Assembly (NCBI RefSeq): GCF_019890635.1
Contig: NZ_JAIOAB010000001.1
Span: 1-64,000 of the forward strand
Length of the DNA stretch: 64,000 nt
Direction of reading: 5' to 3'
From: Streptomyces sennicomposti
Lineage (GTDB): Bacteria; Actinomycetota; Actinomycetes; Streptomycetales; Streptomycetaceae
Both the position numbers and the translations under genes were made by a program. Position 1 is the first letter of the stretch. Every line of letters starts with the position of its first letter. This document shows positions 61,390 to 64,000 of the stretch, in pieces. The notes below the pieces were generated by a model that was not told the origin of the DNA, searched no databases, and saw only the letters and a program-made list of their open reading frames with translations.

Positions 61390-62640
61390 ATGCAAGCTGA
61401 CGACACAACGGATATTCAGCAGACTCACGCACTGCTGGAGATCGTCAAGGCGTTCGCCGTGTGCGAGCACGCGATGGTCGGCGAGGGACTGGACGGGCCG
61501 AGACGCCTGGACCGCCTCATGGAGGCCCACGGCATCCTGATGGCGGCCTGCGGCCCGGGGCACCTGATCCTGTTCGACGAACTGATGGGCAGGCTCACTG
61601 GCGACCGGGCTGGCTCCCTGGAAGGGCTGCTGCCCGACTGGATCGACAGCGAGGCTCTCGCCGGCGTGCGGCTCATGGACAGCGAGGGCGTCGCCACGGA
61701 GGACGGGTTCGACTTCCGGCACGAAGCCCAGCGCGTCCTGCGGGCCGCGCAGAAGGTCGGCAAGTTCACCGGGCAGGTAACGAAACCGAAGCTGGATGAC
61801 GAGTACAGCCAGGAAGCCGTCTTCAGCGCGATCAAGGGCTCCTTCTACCAGAGGCACCGCTCCACGCTGGTTGAGAACCCGACGGTGCCGGCGGGCAGTC
61901 TCGCGGAGCTCAAGCTGCCGTCCCGGGCGAACGACTTCTTCAAGCCGATCGCCCAGTACGCGCAGTTCAACGGCTGGTGGTGGCCCTGCCCTGCCTGCAA
62001 GTGGCCGATGAAGGTGACTGCTGCCCGCACGGGCGCGCGTACAAGGGGCAGGGTGCGGTGTCTGTACCCCTGGCATGAGGAGACGGGCGCGTCGTACGAG
62101 TTCGTCGTGACCGCCCGCAAAAAGTCGGCCCCCGAGCTGAGTCCGACGTTCGAATGCCGGGTCCCGTCTGACCGGTTCGCACGCCTGTGGACCGGGGCCC
62201 TACCGCACGTGCCGCAGGCCAAGCCGGCCGCGGAGTACATGGCGCTGGTACGGCCGGTGTGGCGCTACACCGTCATCCCTGGCCTACCCGAACTGGCGCT
62301 GCACCGAGCCGCCGCGGCGGCCCTGGAGGGGACCGCCTGGACATCACATCTGTGGCCCAACGGGGACCAGTGTGACCTGTGGATCACCCGCGAAGGCAGC
62401 GAACAGCCGCAGCTTCTTGCTGACTTCAAGGACTACACCTGGCCGAATCACCTGGTCAGCAAGCTCCACATGGACGGCGGCGATAAGGGCGGCGCCGAGT
62501 ACCTGGTGGTGCCCGACCATCGCCAGGACCAGGTGGCCCAGCTCCATGCGGTGTGCCGCACATACAGGATGAAGGCGGCGATGACCGCGACGGACTACCT
62601 GGAGATGGTCATCACGCAGACCAAGGAGGGCCAGGCGTGA
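61390..62640 (+). CDS. REase-fold protein resembling the pPIWI-RE-associated nuclease
   Basis: 416 residues from ATG 61390 (GTG 61387 is possible). A zinc-ribbon-like WPCPACKWPM...RVRCLYPWH lies near 200-225. The C-terminal nuclease core is WPNGDQCDLWITRE followed by LLADFKDYTWP, giving D...D-x-K, and YLVVPDHRQDQVAQLHAVC. This matches my memory of the REase partner in the three-gene pPIWI-RE conflict systems (pPIWI, DinG-like helicase, REase). Its stop overlaps the helicase start (GTGA). Family assignment is moderate; the PIWI gene would lie beyond the window. Confidence 0.6.
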   Translation: MQADDTTDIQQTHALLEIVKAFAVCEHAMVGEGLDGPRRLDRLMEAHGILMAACGPGHLILFDELMGRLTGDRAGSLEGLLPDWIDSEALAGVRLMDSEGVATEDGFDFRHEAQRVLRAAQKVGKFTGQVTKPKLDDEYSQEAVFSAIKGSFYQRHRSTLVENPTVPAGSLAELKLPSRANDFFKPIAQYAQFNGWWWPCPACKWPMKVTAARTGARTRGRVRCLYPWHEETGASYEFVVTARKKSAPELSPTFECRVPSDRFARLWTGALPHVPQAKPAAEYMALVRPVWRYTVIPGLPELALHRAAAAALEGTAWTSHLWPNGDQCDLWITREGSEQPQLLADFKDYTWPNHLVSKLHMDGGDKGGAEYLVVPDHRQDQVAQLHAVCRTYRMKAAMTATDYLEMVITQTKEGQA

Positions 62641-64000
62641 GCGGGGAGATGACGGGGAAGGAAGCCGGCCTGGCTGGAGCACTCGCTCTGGCCGCGCACT
62701 ACCTTCCCCGCAAGGACGACGAGGGGCGCATCCTGGCCGGCTTCGAAGAGGCCACGTTCTTCGCCCACCGCAAGCCGCACGCATGGTCGGAATGGGCGAG
62801 CTTGCCAGTGGCCGAGCGGAACCTGATCCGTCAGGTGATGGCCTTGATGGCTCCCGAATGGACGGATGCGAAGAAACTCCGGGCCGCCGTCCTCGCACTC
62901 CTAGGCACCCTGGCCCCCGATCCCGACCTCGCGGACAGGTCGGGAGGTTCGCTGCGGCTGCCGGCCGGAGACCCGCAGCTGGCCGAGGCGGTGATCCCCA
63001 GGGTGGGAGGGGATTTCCTCGGCTACGCACAGCGGGTCACCGGGCCGTTCTTCACCTTCGGCAAGCGCCCCAAGGCGCAGGCGTTCGCGGGCCCGGGAAC
63101 CCTCAAGACGAGGACGGCCTACCTGGGCCAAGAGCACGGCACGACCAGCAGGGAGATCCATATCCAGGCGACTCCCGGCTTCCTTGAAGCGCCCGGCCAC
63201 GAGGTGCTCCCGCAGGTGCACACCCGCCCGCAGCGCGACCGGGTCGCGCCGACAGTGAACCAACTCCTGGATGTCGCCAAGATCCTCAGCGGCCAGGACA
63301 AGAGCGTCGCCTACCTGCACAAGGTGCTCAAGCGCTTCTTCAAGGCAATGAAGACGACCGACGGCGAGCTGACCGAACTCGACCTGACGACCGGAGACCT
63401 GCAGGTCCTCAACGCCCCCACGGGTAGCGGCAAAACGGTACTCGTACGGGTCATGGCGTCCTGGGCAGCGCTCAACGACCGGCGGATCGCCCTCGCTGTC
63501 ACCGATGTCCGCGCCACCCTGGACATGGCCTGGGACATCAACAACGACCTGGCCTATCTGCACAAGAACAAGCACCTAGCCGAGCCCGCTCACTGCACTC
63601 CGCTGATGTCCCCGTCGAGCATGCACCGGCGGGCCATGGACTACGCCGCCCTGGGCACCTCCACCCAGATCGACGAATGGGATCGGCGCGCCAGGACCGA
63701 TATCGCGCTGCTGTCGGCCGGCTGCGCGCAGCGGGCGTTGATGGACCCGCCCACCCTGTACCCGTACGGGGAGGAGAACTGCACCTCGCTGACCTCTGCG
63801 GCCACCGGCTCCACCCGGCTCACCTGCTCCTTCGCCCCGGTGTGCGGCAAGTTCCAGCAGTTCTACCGGGCCACCGACGCGGCCGTGATCGTCACCAACC
63901 ACGCCAACCTCCTGGAAGGCCGCACACGCATCGGTGTCGTCCTGGACGGGCAGGAGTTCCGTGGCAAGGCACGTGGCACCAGGGGCATGAGCGTGCTGGA
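62637..64000 (+). CDS. DinG/XPD-like helicase, partial (continues past window end)
   Basis: Frame open from GTG 62637 to base 64000, 454 residues visible. Walker A is NAPTGSGKTVLVRV near residue 260. After it come four cysteines (GCAQ, ENCT, LTCS, PVCG) placed before AAVIVTNHANLLEGR, the arrangement of the Fe-S cluster domain in DinG/XPD helicases. The region before Walker A (about 1-255) is a long N-terminal extension without recognised motifs. Translationally coupled to the REase-like gene. It probably unwinds target DNA in a pPIWI-RE type defence system (inference). Confidence 0.75.
   Translation, partial: MSGEMTGKEAGLAGALALAAHYLPRKDDEGRILAGFEEATFFAHRKPHAWSEWASLPVAERNLIRQVMALMAPEWTDAKKLRAAVLALLGTLAPDPDLADRSGGSLRLPAGDPQLAEAVIPRVGGDFLGYAQRVTGPFFTFGKRPKAQAFAGPGTLKTRTAYLGQEHGTTSREIHIQATPGFLEAPGHEVLPQVHTRPQRDRVAPTVNQLLDVAKILSGQDKSVAYLHKVLKRFFKAMKTTDGELTELDLTTGDLQVLNAPTGSGKTVLVRVMASWAALNDRRIALAVTDVRATLDMAWDINNDLAYLHKNKHLAEPAHCTPLMSPSSMHRRAMDYAALGTSTQIDEWDRRARTDIALLSAGCAQRALMDPPTLYPYGEENCTSLTSAATGSTRLTCSFAPVCGKFQQFYRATDAAVIVTNHANLLEGRTRIGVVLDGQEFRGKARGTRGMSVL

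Noticed and set aside
1..64000. tRNA or rRNA genes
   Set aside because: No T-arm (GTTCRA) with matching acceptor stems or rRNA-like stretches were noticed by eye; a tRNAscan run would be needed to exclude them fully.

Overview
The window is high-GC actinobacterial DNA and almost certainly from a Streptomyces. The evidence is the codon bias, a gamma-butyrolactone (AfsA/ArpA-type) signalling pair, a short SARP activator, and the accessory genes present. About 8-50 kb is a nonribosomal peptide (NRPS) biosynthetic gene cluster. A small YcaO/two-component operon flanks it on the right, and from about 57.9 kb onward the DNA is a mobile-looking defence island.

Left arm (1-7.8 kb): an NAD-dependent reductase and an AfsA-type butenolide synthase are divergent from a butyrolactone-receptor TetR protein. 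A second TetR paralogue follows, and ARE-like operators lie in both promoter regions. Next come a split B12-dependent acyl-CoA mutase (large subunit plus cobalamin-binding subunit), a flavoprotein reductase and a DedA membrane protein. These last four need not belong to the cluster.

Biosynthetic core (7.9-50.3 kb): sbnB and sbnA homologues make 2,3-diaminopropionate (Dap). Three NRPS proteins read as C-A-T-C-A-T-C-A-T, C-A-T-E-C and A-T-C-A-T, with six integrated A domains and no cis thioesterase. Accessory genes are MbtH, a type II thioesterase, two SyrP/TauD-like and one VioC/AsnO-like Fe(II)/2-oxoglutarate oxygenases, an ornithine-carbamoyltransferase-like enzyme that could carbamoylate Dap, and a secreted asparaginase-like protein with altered substrate contacts. 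Transport genes are an MFS exporter, a MacB-type ABC transporter and a cation/proton antiporter. Four overlapping genes (acyl-CoA dehydrogenase, prolyl-AMP ligase, free carrier protein, flavin halogenase) form a pyrrole-2-carboxyl-carrier cassette with halogenation. The inferred product is a halogenated-pyrrole peptide containing Dap or ureido-Dap, hydroxylated Asx-like residues and at least one D-residue. A Sfp-type phosphopantetheinyl transferase and a SARP regulator close the cluster.

Regulation: nine candidate direct repeats of two 7-mers spaced by 4 bp (11-bp period) lie upstream of the transcription units. In seven, an NANNNT hexamer begins exactly 8 bp after the repeat, and in four the start codon follows that hexamer by 7-8 bp. 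This suggests one SARP regulon whose key transcripts are leaderless.

Right side: a 56-residue peptide gene is translationally coupled (GTGA overlap) to a fused leader-binding/YcaO protein, followed by a histidine kinase and a LuxR-type response regulator. This looks like a compact RiPP operon that I do not recognise. Beyond a phospholipase A2 gene and a 3' scrap of an RNA methyltransferase gene, the island holds a frameshifted Shedu-like gene, a decayed IS transposase, an HTH regulator with a palindromic operator, a PD-(D/E)xK-type protein and a DinG/XPD-like helicase that runs off the window. The last two resemble parts of a pPIWI-RE defence system.
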